From an uncultured Schaedlerella sp. (GTDB lineage Bacteria; Bacillota; Clostridia; Lachnospirales; Lachnospiraceae), in the NCBI GenBank assembly GCA_934435195.1, contig CAKSAJ010000004.1, positions 1 to 64,000 on the forward strand: DNA of 64,000 bases, in the 5' to 3' direction. Made by a program: the position numbers and the translations under genes. Of this stretch, positions 1-7,967 are shown one piece after another. Every line of letters begins with the position of its first letter. The first letter of the stretch is position 1. The notes below the pieces were generated by a model. That model was not told the DNA's origin, ran no database searches, and worked only from the letters and a program-made list of their open reading frames with translations.

Positions 1-77
1 TTCATAATATCAGCTAATTTTTTTATAGATTCCGGTGTATTAAGTTCTATTTTTCTTTCAAATGTATTTGTTGCCAT
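1..77 (-). CDS. Hypothetical protein, N-terminal fragment (cut by window edge)
   Basis: The minus strand opens at 77 with ATG behind a strong GGAGAGGAGG ribosome site and encodes MATNTFERKIELNTPESIKK before running off the window after about 25 residues. I do not recognise a function. The short charged N-terminus could fit a small antitoxin-like or DNA-associated protein, but that is only a guess. A sigma-A type promoter lies just upstream (143-171), so this is the first gene of its own transcript and is separated from tsf by a terminator. Confidence 0.6.
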   Translation of the reverse strand, partial: MATNTFERKIELNTPESIKKLADIM

Positions 78-142
78 ATTCTTTTCCTCCTCTCCTTTAT
101 TATTGTCAGTTGTTCAAAAAATTACTCGTTCTCTTTGTCTAT

Positions 143-171
143 ATTATATGAAAATCCGCTTAACAAATCAA
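143..171 (-). promoter_or_regulatory. Sigma-A promoter for the gene at the left edge
   Basis: On the minus strand TTGATT (166-171) and TATAAT (143-148) are separated by exactly 17 bases and point to the start codon at 77. Confidence 0.65.
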
Positions 172-193
172 TTCATTTTTCCTTAAGTTTCTA

Positions 194-240
194 TAAAAAT
201 AACCCTCACAAATGGTGTCACCACCATTCGTAAGGGTTAT
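194..240 (-). terminator. Rho-independent terminator of tsf
   Basis: Inverted repeat arms ATAACCCT and AGGGTTAT, with further pairing around ACCATT, are followed on the minus strand by a U-rich tail (194-200). It lies about 60 bases after the tsf stop codon. Confidence 0.85.
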
Positions 241-302
241 CATCATTTCAGAAATTTAACACAATCTTCAATCATGCATTCATTTGTTTTGCGACTTTTA
301 GA

Positions 303-1223
303 TTACATTCCAGCCTGTGCTGCAACTTCTGCTGCGAAGTCGTCAACTTTTTTCTCAAGACCTTCACCTGTCTCGAAACGAACGAATTTCTTAACTGTTA
401 CGTTAGCATTGTTCTCTTTAGCTACTTTTTCTACATATTTAGCAACTGTCAGATCACTATCCTGAACGTATACCTGATCAAGCAGGCAGATTTCTTTCAT
501 TTCTTTGTTAAGACGTCCAATGATCATCTTCTCAATGATGTTAGCTGGTTTCTCTGGATTCTCTTTCTGAGCCTGAGCAAGAAGGATTTCTTTCTCGTGG
601 TTCATGAAGTCTTCAGATACTTCTGCACGTGATACATATTTTGGAGACATAGCTGCAACCTGCATTGCTACGTTTCTTAAGCAAGTTTTGATGTCATCAT
701 TAATAACATCTGTATCAGCTTCAACTAAAACACCAATACGTCCGCCACCGTGGATATAAGATACTACACATCCGTCTGTTACAACTTTCTCAAATCTTCT
801 GATATTCAGATTTTCTCCGATTACAGCGATTTTCTCAACAAGAGCTTCTTTTACTGTCTTTGTTGTATCAGCTTCCCAAGCTTCAGCCATGAATGCATCC
901 ATATCTGCTGCATCTGAATCTGCTGCCTGATTAGCTACTGCTTCAACAAATGCCTGGAAATCAGCATTCTTAGCAACGAAGTCTGTCTCAGAGTTAACTT
1001 CTACGATAGAAGCTACTTTGTCGTCTTTTACTACAGTTTTAACAATACCTTCTGCTGCAATTCTTCCTGCTTTTTTCTCAGCTTTAGCCTGTCCGTTCTT
1101 TCTCAGGTATTCTACTGCTGCATCCATATCACCATTTGTCTCACCAAGAGCTTTCTTGCAGTCCATCATTCCTGCACCTGTCATCTCTCTTAATTCTTTT
1201 ACCATGCTTGCTGTAATTGCCAT
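303..1223 (-). CDS. tsf: Elongation factor Ts
   Basis: This is EF-Ts, the guanine nucleotide exchange factor that recharges EF-Tu during translation elongation. The 306-residue product begins MAITASMVKELREMTGAG, and the TGAGMMDCKKAL segment of the N-terminal UBA-like domain is diagnostic; the TDFVAKN motif follows near residue 80. An upstream in-frame ATG at 1238 was not used because GGAGGA (1231-1236) lies seven bases before the ATG at 1223. It follows rpsB, the classic arrangement, but a strong terminator hairpin and a separate promoter lie between the two genes, so its level can be set independently. Confidence 0.97.
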   Translation of the reverse strand: MAITASMVKELREMTGAGMMDCKKALGETNGDMDAAVEYLRKNGQAKAEKKAGRIAAEGIVKTVVKDDKVASIVEVNSETDFVAKNADFQAFVEAVANQAADSDAADMDAFMAEAWEADTTKTVKEALVEKIAVIGENLNIRRFEKVVTDGCVVSYIHGGGRIGVLVEADTDVINDDIKTCLRNVAMQVAAMSPKYVSRAEVSEDFMNHEKEILLAQAQKENPEKPANIIEKMIIGRLNKEMKEICLLDQVYVQDSDLTVAKYVEKVAKENNANVTVKKFVRFETGEGLEKKVDDFAAEVAAQAGM

Positions 1224-1277
1224 GATCTTATCCTCCATTTTTATACTTTTTAAGGAATACTAATTCTTTAGTTTCCA

Positions 1278-1306
1278 TTATTACATATGTTTGTCCATAT
1301 AGTAAA
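1278..1306 (-). promoter_or_regulatory. Candidate tsf promoter
   Basis: Minus-strand TTTACT (1301-1306) and TAATAA (1278-1283) are 17 bases apart, downstream of the rpsB terminator and 55 bases before the tsf start. The -35 box is not a consensus match, so the call is moderate. Confidence 0.5.
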
Positions 1307-1348
1307 CCCACTTTTGCAAATTTTTTCTATATGAAACAATTCGGGAAT

Positions 1349-1387
1349 GAAAAAATGCTTCAGCCTGATTAATCAGGCTGAAGCATT
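1349..1387 (-). terminator. rpsB terminator (perfect 34-bp palindrome)
   Basis: AATGCTTCAGCCTGATT and its exact reverse complement abut at 1354-1387 with no spacer, so the four central bases form the loop. On the minus strand the stem is followed by a T-run (TTTTTC). It begins nine bases after the rpsB stop codon. Confidence 0.85.
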
Positions 1388-1396
1388 CGAGTCATC

Positions 1397-2143
1397 TTAC
1401 TCTTCTACAGCCTCTTCAGCTACTGCTTCCTCAGCATCTTCATAATATGCTTCTTCTGCTGCTCCCTGGTTTGCTTCGATAACTGCATCAGCCATCTTAG
1501 AAACGATCAGTTTAACAGCTCTGATTGCATCATCATTACCTGGAATAACGTAATCCAGTTCTTCTGGATCACAGTTTGTATCAGCGATACCGATCAATGG
1601 AATTCCCAATGTGTGTGCTTCCTGTACGCAGATTCTTTCTTTCTTAGGATCTACGATAAAGATAGCGTCTGGGATTCTCTTCATCTCTTTGATTCCGCCA
1701 AGGTTTTTCTCAAGTTTAGCCCACTCTTTTTTCAACTCAATAACTTCTTTCTTTGGCAATACGTCAAATGTTCCGTCTTCTGCCATTGTCTCGATGTCTT
1801 TGAGTCTCTTAATACGGCTCTGGATTGTCTTGAAGTTTGTAAGCATACCTCCAAGCCATCTCTCATTTACATAGAACATTCCACAACGCTCTGCTTCTGT
1901 TTTGATAGCATCCTGAGCCTGTTTCTTTGTTCCTACGAAAAGTACTGTACCACCATTAGCTGCGATATCAGCAATTGCCTGATATGCATCGTCAACCATT
2001 CCTACTGATTTCTGCAGGTCGATGATATAGATACCATTTCTCTCTGTGTAGATGTATGGAGCCATCTTAGGGTTCCATCTTCTTGTCTGATGTCCAAAAT
2101 GAACACCTGCTTCTAAAAGCTGTTTCATTGAAATAACGCTCAT
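1397..2143 (-). CDS. rpsB: 30S ribosomal protein S2
   Basis: Ribosomal protein S2 binds the head-body junction of the 30S subunit and is needed for S1 recruitment and initiation. The 248-residue product has the family start MSVISMKQLLEAGVHFGHQT, the RRWNPKMAPYI segment and the FVDPKKE and GIADTNCDP motifs. The ATG at 2143 was chosen over one at 2158 because GGAGGA (2151-2156) precedes it by seven bases. The C-terminus is an acidic Glu/Ala tail. It is transcribed from a good promoter through a leader of about 120 nt that may be structured. Confidence 0.97.
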   Translation of the reverse strand: MSVISMKQLLEAGVHFGHQTRRWNPKMAPYIYTERNGIYIIDLQKSVGMVDDAYQAIADIAANGGTVLFVGTKKQAQDAIKTEAERCGMFYVNERWLGGMLTNFKTIQSRIKRLKDIETMAEDGTFDVLPKKEVIELKKEWAKLEKNLGGIKEMKRIPDAIFIVDPKKERICVQEAHTLGIPLIGIADTNCDPEELDYVIPGNDDAIRAVKLIVSKMADAVIEANQGAAEEAYYEDAEEAVAEEAVEE

Positions 2144-2262
2144 GTTACTTTCCTCCATTGGTTTTAATCTTCCGCATGTTTATCTTTATTCCCCAAGACC
2201 ATCTCACATTTTGTGAAATTAGGCACCAGAAAGGGCAAACCACATGCGTGTTTTTTCGCAAC
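2144..2262 (-). promoter_or_regulatory. rpsB 5' leader with long-range pairing
   Basis: From the predicted start site near 2262 to the rpsB ATG the transcript has about 120 nt of untranslated leader. CGCATGT (complement of 2242-2248) can pair with ACATGCG (complement of 2173-2179), a 7-bp helix enclosing 62 nt and ending just before the ribosome site. Such closing helices occur in ribosomal-protein autoregulatory leaders, but I cannot assign it to a known class. Confidence 0.35.
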
Positions 2263-2268
2263 GATAAT

Positions 2269-2297
2269 AGTTTAGCATAAACACTTATGAATTGCAA
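2269..2297 (-). promoter_or_regulatory. rpsB promoter
   Basis: Minus-strand TTGCAA (2292-2297) and TAAACT (2269-2274) are separated by 17 bases and face rpsB. Confidence 0.65.
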
Positions 2298-2332
2298 GGC
2301 TTTTTTCACTTATTACGATTAGTGAATTTTCC

Positions 2333-2377
2333 AAAAAAGAAATCCCCTGAAGCACTCTTTGCCCCAAAGGATTTCTT
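2333..2377 (-). terminator. Terminator of the NlpC/P60 hydrolase gene
   Basis: The 9-bp arms AAGAAATCC and GGATTTCTT are followed on the minus strand by six T residues (2333-2338), about 50 bases past the stop codon of the hydrolase. Confidence 0.85.
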
Positions 2378-2424
2378 CTTGCTTTTAATCTTTTATCATT
2401 CGTAATTTATATAAATAATTATCT

Positions 2425-3588
2425 TTAGTAACGAACGTAAATCATACCGCTCTGAACAGCTCCCACGATAACACCAACGCCTTCTGTTGCTGCATGGATC
2501 ATCTGTCCGCCGCCGATATAAATACCACAATGGTTTGCATTAACGCAAACATCTCCTGGCTGTGGGTCACTTACCTGTGTCCATCCAAGGAATGTATATG
2601 TAGTTCCAAGTCTTGTATAACTTCCTGTCAGGCAATAGCTTACAAATCCTGAACAGTCAAATGCTCCCGGTGAGCAAGCTCCCCATACATATGCTGCTCC
2701 AAGCTGGCTGTATGCACGGCTTACAACTGACCCCCCATCAACTGATGGTGCTGCCGGTGTTGGTGTTGGTGTTACAACCGGTGTAGGTTCTGGTGTAGGT
2801 GCCGGTGCCGGTGTTGGTGCCGGTGCGACAGTTGTTGTTCCACCTGTGTTTGTTGTTCCACTATTATTTGTAGTATTGCTTGCCACGGTTGTGTTTGACG
2901 CTGCGTTATTCTGTGCTGCTTTTGCTGCAGCTTTCTGCTCAGCTGCTGCTTTTTCTGCGGCTGCTTTCTCCAATGCAACTCTCGCTGCTTCCTGAATCAT
3001 GCTGTCCAGATTGCTAATTTCCGCACTCTTGCTTTCAATTGTTGTATTCAGCTCATCAGACTGTGCCTGATATTCACCTTCCAGATTCTGAAGCTTTGCC
3101 TGATCTTCTTCCAGACCACTCTTCAAGTCCGTTACCTGCTGTACTGTATTCTGGTATTCCTGCAACTGTGCTCTGTCATATGAATGCACTTTCTGTACAT
3201 ATTCAGCCTGAGTCAGAACTTCCGCGATACTTCCTGATGAGAGGATGCGTTCCATTGCTGAACCATCACCTTCTTCATACATGTATTTAATACGGAGTTT
3301 CAAATCTTCATACTGCTGCTGTTCTTTCTGCTGAGCCGCTTCCAGATCAACTTCTGCCTGCGAAATCTGCTGACCTTTCTCAATCAACTGTGTCTCAAGA
3401 TCATTCATCTTTGTCATCAATGAATTTAACTGCTCCTGCAAAGAACTTACTTCACTCTGCTTTTCAGCTTTTTCCGCTTCCAGTGAAGATTGTTCTTCAC
3501 TCTTTGGTGCTGCAAATACCGGAGTAGCCACCATTGAACAAGATAAAACAACTGCCAGTATTAAGCCCTGTACTTTTTTAAACTTCAT
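2425..3588 (-). CDS. Secreted coiled-coil NlpC/P60 peptidoglycan hydrolase (CwlO-like)
   Basis: The 387-residue product is a secreted peptidoglycan endopeptidase. Residues 1-26 form a signal peptide ending in VFAA; residues 30 to about 215 are a long Gln/Glu-rich coiled coil; a Pro/Thr linker spans about 235-285; and the C-terminal NlpC/P60 domain carries the catalytic FDCSGF motif (Cys near 312) and histidines near 353 and 365. The architecture matches CwlO, the D,L-endopeptidase that FtsEX activates in Bacillus. Here ftsE and ftsX lie upstream in the same block, supporting that partnership. It has its own promoter with a WalR-type box and its own terminator, so it can be expressed apart from the S41 gene upstream. 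Confidence 0.9.
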   Translation of the reverse strand: MKFKKVQGLILAVVLSCSMVATPVFAAPKSEEQSSLEAEKAEKQSEVSSLQEQLNSLMTKMNDLETQLIEKGQQISQAEVDLEAAQQKEQQQYEDLKLRIKYMYEEGDGSAMERILSSGSIAEVLTQAEYVQKVHSYDRAQLQEYQNTVQQVTDLKSGLEEDQAKLQNLEGEYQAQSDELNTTIESKSAEISNLDSMIQEAARVALEKAAAEKAAAEQKAAAKAAQNNAASNTTVASNTTNNSGTTNTGGTTTVAPAPTPAPAPTPEPTPVVTPTPTPAAPSVDGGSVVSRAYSQLGAAYVWGACSPGAFDCSGFVSYCLTGSYTRLGTTYTFLGWTQVSDPQPGDVCVNANHCGIYIGGGQMIHAATEGVGVIVGAVQSGMIYVRY

Positions 3589-3713
3589 CTTACCACCTAT
3601 TCCTTATTTTATACTTTATTCCCCTTCGAAAATCATAATCCACTGTTCTCCGATCTCTTTTCGGTAAACATTTCAATTTCGGGAATTTTCAGTTTCTATA
3701 TCATACTTTAATA

Positions 3714-3742
3714 AGTATAATACATCAGCGGCGATTATGCAA
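3714..3742 (-). promoter_or_regulatory. Promoter of the CwlO-like gene
   Basis: Minus-strand TTGCAT (3737-3742) and TATACT (3714-3719) are 17 bases apart. An inverted repeat ATACTT/AAGTAT overlaps the -10 region. Confidence 0.75.
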
Positions 3743-3748
3743 TACTTT

Positions 3749-3765
3749 TTAACATTTTCGTAACA
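3749..3765 (-). promoter_or_regulatory. WalR-type box
   Basis: The minus strand reads TGTTAC, five bases, TGTTAA, a perfect match to the WalR consensus TGTWAH-N5-TGTWAH established in Bacillus and Staphylococcus. It lies six bases upstream of the -35 box of a CwlO-like hydrolase, the position and target class expected for activation by WalRK. The regulator itself is not in this window. Confidence 0.65.
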
Positions 3766-3776
3766 TTTGTTTTTAC

Positions 3777-5030
3777 TTATTTTTCACTTTGCATTTTCTG
3801 CTGAACTACTTCCATTGCTTTTTCTAACTGATTATCAGCAGTCGGATCATTTTCGTCTGCCTGATATTCAACTTCTACATCCGGAGTTACGCCTTTCTTA
3901 TTAATACTGCGTCCTTTCGGTGTAAAATACTCTGCAATTGTAATTTTCATAGCTGTACCATCGCCAAGATCAAGAATCTGTTGTACAACTCCTTTTCCGT
4001 AGGTTGTAACTCCGACAATGTCCCCAATTCCATAATCTTGTATTGCTCCTGAAAAAATTTCTGATGCGCTTGCACTATATTGATTTACAAGCACGGCAAA
4101 TGGTTTTGTAAATTCGTGGCTTCCGTCAGATTTATACTCTTCAACATTTCCCGCTTTGTCTTTCACAGATACAATTGTGCCTTTCGGAAGAAGCAATTTT
4201 AACATATCTGTTACAGTATCCAGATTTCCTCCTGGATTACTTCTCAGATCAATGATCAAACCTTCCATCCCCTGACCTTCCAGATCATTCAAGGCAGTCT
4301 CAAACTGCGAAAGTGTTACTTCGTCAAATTCACTGACAGCAATATAACCAACTTGATTTTCTTTCATTTCATATACAACTGTCGGGGTTTCAAGTTGTTT
4401 TCTTGTTGCCTTAAGTTCCAGTTGCTGTCCGTCACGTACAACATGAAGTGTTACATCTGTACCTTCTTCTCCACGGATCCAACTTACCACTTCATCGAGG
4501 GACTGGTCGGATATTGTATGATCATCTACTTGGTAAATTACATCTCCTTCTTTTAATCCGGCCTCTTCTGCAGGTGAATCTTTATATACTTTAGAAATCA
4601 CAACTTCATTACTGGTTGTATTCTGCAACAAAGCTGCTCCAATACCCGTATACGTTCCACTTACGCTTTCCTGTAGGGCATCTGTTTCTTCTTCATTGTA
4701 ATACACTGTATATTTATCACCCAATGCATTTACATATCCCGCATAAATCCCCTGTTCCAAAGCATCCTGATCAATCTCATCTTCATACAAATAATATTTA
4801 TCAATAATCGCCTGTATTATCTGAAGTTTATTTTCTACCTGTTTTTTCTCTGATGAGGAAAATATATGTATGCCCGATACAATTGCCGTACAAAAAATTC
4901 CAACTCCCACAGCTAAACATAACGTAACTGCTGCTCCGCAAAGAACACCTTTCCAGAATTTTTTCTTTTCTCGCTTTTGTTCTTGTTCAATCTTTTCTTC
5001 TAGTTCTGTTTTTTCCTCTAATGGATTCAT
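3777..5030 (-). CDS. S41 family C-terminal processing peptidase (CtpA/CtpB-like)
   Basis: This is a membrane-anchored serine protease of 417 residues acting on the outer face of the membrane. A charged cytoplasmic N-terminus is followed by one transmembrane helix (about 28-52), a PDZ domain beginning GTYTGIGAALL (about 115-205), and an S41 domain with LIIDLRSNPGGNL, the catalytic serine in NQYSASASEIFSGA and the lysine in TYGKGVVQ. It starts 15 bases after the stop of the M23 gene, so the two are probably cotranscribed. CtpB-type proteases can process envelope or sporulation signalling proteins; the substrate here is unknown. Confidence 0.92.
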   Translation of the reverse strand: MNPLEEKTELEEKIEQEQKREKKKFWKGVLCGAAVTLCLAVGVGIFCTAIVSGIHIFSSSEKKQVENKLQIIQAIIDKYYLYEDEIDQDALEQGIYAGYVNALGDKYTVYYNEEETDALQESVSGTYTGIGAALLQNTTSNEVVISKVYKDSPAEEAGLKEGDVIYQVDDHTISDQSLDEVVSWIRGEEGTDVTLHVVRDGQQLELKATRKQLETPTVVYEMKENQVGYIAVSEFDEVTLSQFETALNDLEGQGMEGLIIDLRSNPGGNLDTVTDMLKLLLPKGTIVSVKDKAGNVEEYKSDGSHEFTKPFAVLVNQYSASASEIFSGAIQDYGIGDIVGVTTYGKGVVQQILDLGDGTAMKITIAEYFTPKGRSINKKGVTPDVEVEYQADENDPTADNQLEKAMEVVQQKMQSEK

Positions 5031-5045
5031 TATTCATATACCTCA

Positions 5046-6221
5046 TTACAGATAATTCTGTGGATTTACTGCTGAACCATTCAATTCCACCTGGAAATGT
5101 AAATGAGCTCCAAATGAATTACCTGTGTTTCCTACATATCCAATCTGTTGTCCTGCTGATACTGTCTGTCCCGCTGATACGCACAATGCAGAATGATGCA
5201 TATATTTTGTAACAAGGCCGTTTCCATGATTGATAACAACCCAGTTTCCTGCACTATTGCTCCATCCTGCAATCACTACAGTTCCCGATGCTGCTGCATA
5301 TGTCGGTGTTCCCTCGCCTGCCGCAAGATCAAGTCCCTTGTGAAAAGCTCCATCAAAATCACGATAACCAAAAGTACTTGATACATATGCACCCGGACAT
5401 GGATTTACAAATTGACCATTTCCCACCACTGTATTACTTGAACTTGGTGGAACATAAGTACTTCCGCCACTATTCGAATTACTATTTGTACTCTGAGCCG
5501 GTTTTTGTGCAGCTGCTGCTGCGGCGGCTGCGGCTGCTGCCGCTGCTTCTTCCTGTTTTCTCTTTTCTTCTTCTGCCTGAGCAATCAATGCTTTCAACGT
5601 GGAAGCATTCTCTCCAATCTGCTTTTCCAGATCTGCAAGCTCCACATTTGTATTATCAAGCATTGTCTGAACTTCTTCTTGCTTACTGATCAACTCATTC
5701 TGCAATACTTCCAACTCTGAATATTCTGTCTGTAATGCTGCTTCTTTTTCTTCAACATCTTTTACGATTCCCTGAAACTGATTCAGCATATCTCTGTCAT
5801 AATTTGAAATTTGTGAAATGTATTCCGCTTTATTTAAAAAATCACCAATGTTCTCACTTTCAACCAAAATTTCAATCAACTGCGTATTGCCATTCTCATA
5901 CATGAATTTAATGCGTTTTTTCATGCTATCATACTGATTATTTTCGTCAACCTTGGCATTTACCAGTTCCGCCTCCGCTGTCTCAATTTCTGACTGTTTA
6001 GCTGTCAGTTTTTCTTCTGCTTTTTCCATGTCTTCTACAATTCCAGACAGCTGTTCCGTGAGAGAATTCTTCTCTGCCTCTGTAGAGTTTTTTTGTGACT
6101 GTAGTTGATCCGCTTTCTTCTGTGCCTCTTCAATGGTTGTCGCATGTACATTCACAGTCATCCCCATGCTCATAGTCAGTGCCAAGGCTCCACTAATTAC
6201 ACGTTTTGTTTTTCTTTTCAT
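5046..6221 (-). CDS. Secreted coiled-coil M23 protein (EnvC-like murein hydrolase activator)
   Basis: This 391-residue secreted protein has a signal peptide ending at VHA, a coiled coil over about residues 28-215, an unusual run of 14 alanines, a Ser/Asn/Gly linker and a C-terminal LytM/M23 domain. The zinc-binding residues appear intact in HKGLDLAAG and GAHLHFQV, so it may be an active endopeptidase rather than only an activator. It follows ftsX directly; in other bacteria an EnvC- or RipC-type coiled-coil protein docks on FtsX. The ATG at 6221 was preferred to one at 6233 because GGGTG precedes it. Confidence 0.9.
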   Translation of the reverse strand: MKRKTKRVISGALALTMSMGMTVNVHATTIEEAQKKADQLQSQKNSTEAEKNSLTEQLSGIVEDMEKAEEKLTAKQSEIETAEAELVNAKVDENNQYDSMKKRIKFMYENGNTQLIEILVESENIGDFLNKAEYISQISNYDRDMLNQFQGIVKDVEEKEAALQTEYSELEVLQNELISKQEEVQTMLDNTNVELADLEKQIGENASTLKALIAQAEEEKRKQEEAAAAAAAAAAAAAQKPAQSTNSNSNSGGSTYVPPSSSNTVVGNGQFVNPCPGAYVSSTFGYRDFDGAFHKGLDLAAGEGTPTYAAASGTVVIAGWSNSAGNWVVINHGNGLVTKYMHHSALCVSAGQTVSAGQQIGYVGNTGNSFGAHLHFQVELNGSAVNPQNYL

Positions 6222-6240
6222 ATTTTCACCCATATTATTA

Positions 6241-6267
6241 GTGTACGATACCTATGGCATCGTACAC
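6241..6267. repeat. Hairpin just upstream of the M23 ribosome site
   Basis: GTGTACGAT and ATCGTACAC form a perfect 9-bp stem with a 9-base loop between ftsX and the M23 gene. No T-run follows, so it does not look like a terminator. It ends about 20 bases before the M23 start codon and could affect RNA stability or translation. Confidence 0.55.
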
Positions 6268-6292
6268 CTTCATAAACTCTATGTAACTTTTA

Positions 6293-7246
6293 TCAAACTT
6301 TCAAATGCTTACGCACTGTGAAATAACTTCCGATAAATCCAATTCCTACTCCTAAAAGTAATCCGATTGGCAATAAGTAACGATATACTGTTGTTACCGG
6401 AAGGAATTCGATAATATTATTTAAAATTGCAAATTTTGCTAAAATATATGAAACTGCTTTTCCATACAATACATATAATATTCCTAATGGAATAACAGCT
6501 CCGATAATTCCCATGATAAGACCTTCAATTACAAATGGAGAACGAACAACAAAGTCTTTTGCTCCGATATATTTCATAATTGCAATCTCTTCTTTACGAA
6601 CTGTAATACCCATTGAAACTGTATTGCTGATCAGGAAAATAGAAACTCCAAATAAAATCAGGATAATTGCAATAGATATATAAGCCACTAACACATTTAC
6701 ACTTGAAAGTGTATTTGCAACAACATCTGACTTATTTACCTTACGAACTCCATCCAGATTTTTTGCAAATTCAACCAACTCTTTCTGTGTTGCTGCAAGT
6801 GATTTACTTTTTGCAATTAAATCTTGTCCTTTATCATCTACTGTTTTCATATATACTTCATAGTTATCCGAACCTGCAAGCGGGTTATCATTTTTAAATC
6901 CATCTGCCAGCTCCTTGTTATCTGCAAAGTATTCATCTTTAAACTTATCCCACGCATCGTCTGCCGATACATATTTCACTTCGAGAACATCATCCCTGCT
7001 CTCAAGCTGTTTTCCAATATTACTAATCTGGTCCTCTGTTGCATCTTCGTTAAAGAAAACTGTGATTGCTACACCTTCTTCAGCTGTTTTAATAATATAC
7101 TGAAAGTTCAACAAAATGGATGCAAATAATCCAAAAAGGAAGATACATGCCGACATTGTTGCGATAGCGGCAATTGAAAACATCTTGTTTCTTCCGATAT
7201 TCTTCACACCTTGTTTTCCAACATATCCTAATGTACTAATCCTCAT
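6293..7246 (-). CDS. ftsX: Cell division ABC transporter permease FtsX
   Basis: FtsX is the membrane partner of FtsE. The complex transmits ATP hydrolysis in the cytoplasm to peptidoglycan hydrolases outside. The 317-residue product starts with the typical YVGKQGVKNIGRNKMFSIAA segment, has one N-terminal transmembrane helix, a large extracellular loop (about 50-165) and three C-terminal helices including GITVRKEEIAIMKYIGA. It overlaps ftsE by 11 bases, which implies translational coupling. The M23 and NlpC/P60 proteins downstream are the obvious candidate hydrolase partners. Confidence 0.95.
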   Translation of the reverse strand: MRISTLGYVGKQGVKNIGRNKMFSIAAIATMSACIFLFGLFASILLNFQYIIKTAEEGVAITVFFNEDATEDQISNIGKQLESRDDVLEVKYVSADDAWDKFKDEYFADNKELADGFKNDNPLAGSDNYEVYMKTVDDKGQDLIAKSKSLAATQKELVEFAKNLDGVRKVNKSDVVANTLSSVNVLVAYISIAIILILFGVSIFLISNTVSMGITVRKEEIAIMKYIGAKDFVVRSPFVIEGLIMGIIGAVIPLGILYVLYGKAVSYILAKFAILNNIIEFLPVTTVYRYLLPIGLLLGVGIGFIGSYFTVRKHLKV

Positions 7247-7922
7247 CTATATACCCACCTTTTTGTTCATCACTTACGATCACACCTTGTTTCATTGTGA
7301 TAACTCGCTCGTTCATCTCATTTACGATTTCCTGGTTATGTGTAACAACAAGTACTGTTGTTCCACGCTCGTTAGCCTCTTTCAGCAAACTCATAATCTC
7401 CCATGAGTTTGTCGGATCCAGGTTACCAGTCGGCTCGTCTGCTAACAAAATTGCAGGTTCATTTACAATCGCTCTTGCAATCGCAACTCGCTGCTGTTCT
7501 CCACCTGACAGTTCTTTTGGATAGGATTTGTATTTCTGTGCAAGACCTACCAGTGATAATGCAGCCGGTACTTTTCTCTTGATCACTCGTGTCGGTGTCT
7601 CAGTAACTCGCAATGCAAAGGCGATATTCTCATAGATATTACGATCTTTTAACAAACGGAAATCCTGAAAGACAACTCCAAGTCCTCTTCTGTATTTTGC
7701 AATGTTACGATGTTTCATACGATTCAGATTCTGTCCGTTAACAATAATTGTACCGTTGGTTGGATCAAGTTCTTTCATGATCAGACGGATCAGTGTTGAT
7801 TTTCCTGAACCACTGTCTCCTACAATGAAAACGAACTCGCCACGTTCGATCTTAACAGATACACCATTAAGAGCTGCATTTCCCTTCGTGTACTCTTTCG
7901 TTACATTCTTTAATTCAATCAT
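7236..7922 (-). CDS. ftsE: Cell division ATP-binding protein FtsE
   Basis: FtsE is the cytoplasmic ATPase of the FtsEX complex. The 228-residue product has Walker A GDSGSGKST, signature LSGGEQQR and Walker B ILLADEPTG followed by the conserved VTHNQEIV switch histidine. AGGAGG precedes the ATG by five bases. A short GTATT/AATAC hairpin lies in the 45-base gap after the regulator gene upstream, so whether the two are one transcript is open. Confidence 0.96.
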   Translation of the reverse strand: MIELKNVTKEYTKGNAALNGVSVKIERGEFVFIVGDSGSGKSTLIRLIMKELDPTNGTIIVNGQNLNRMKHRNIAKYRRGLGVVFQDFRLLKDRNIYENIAFALRVTETPTRVIKRKVPAALSLVGLAQKYKSYPKELSGGEQQRVAIARAIVNEPAILLADEPTGNLDPTNSWEIMSLLKEANERGTTVLVVTHNQEIVNEMNERVITMKQGVIVSDEQKGGYIDED

Positions 7923-7967
7923 ATGCTCCTCCTAATTATTTCTACTCCTTTGTATTCCCCAATACAT

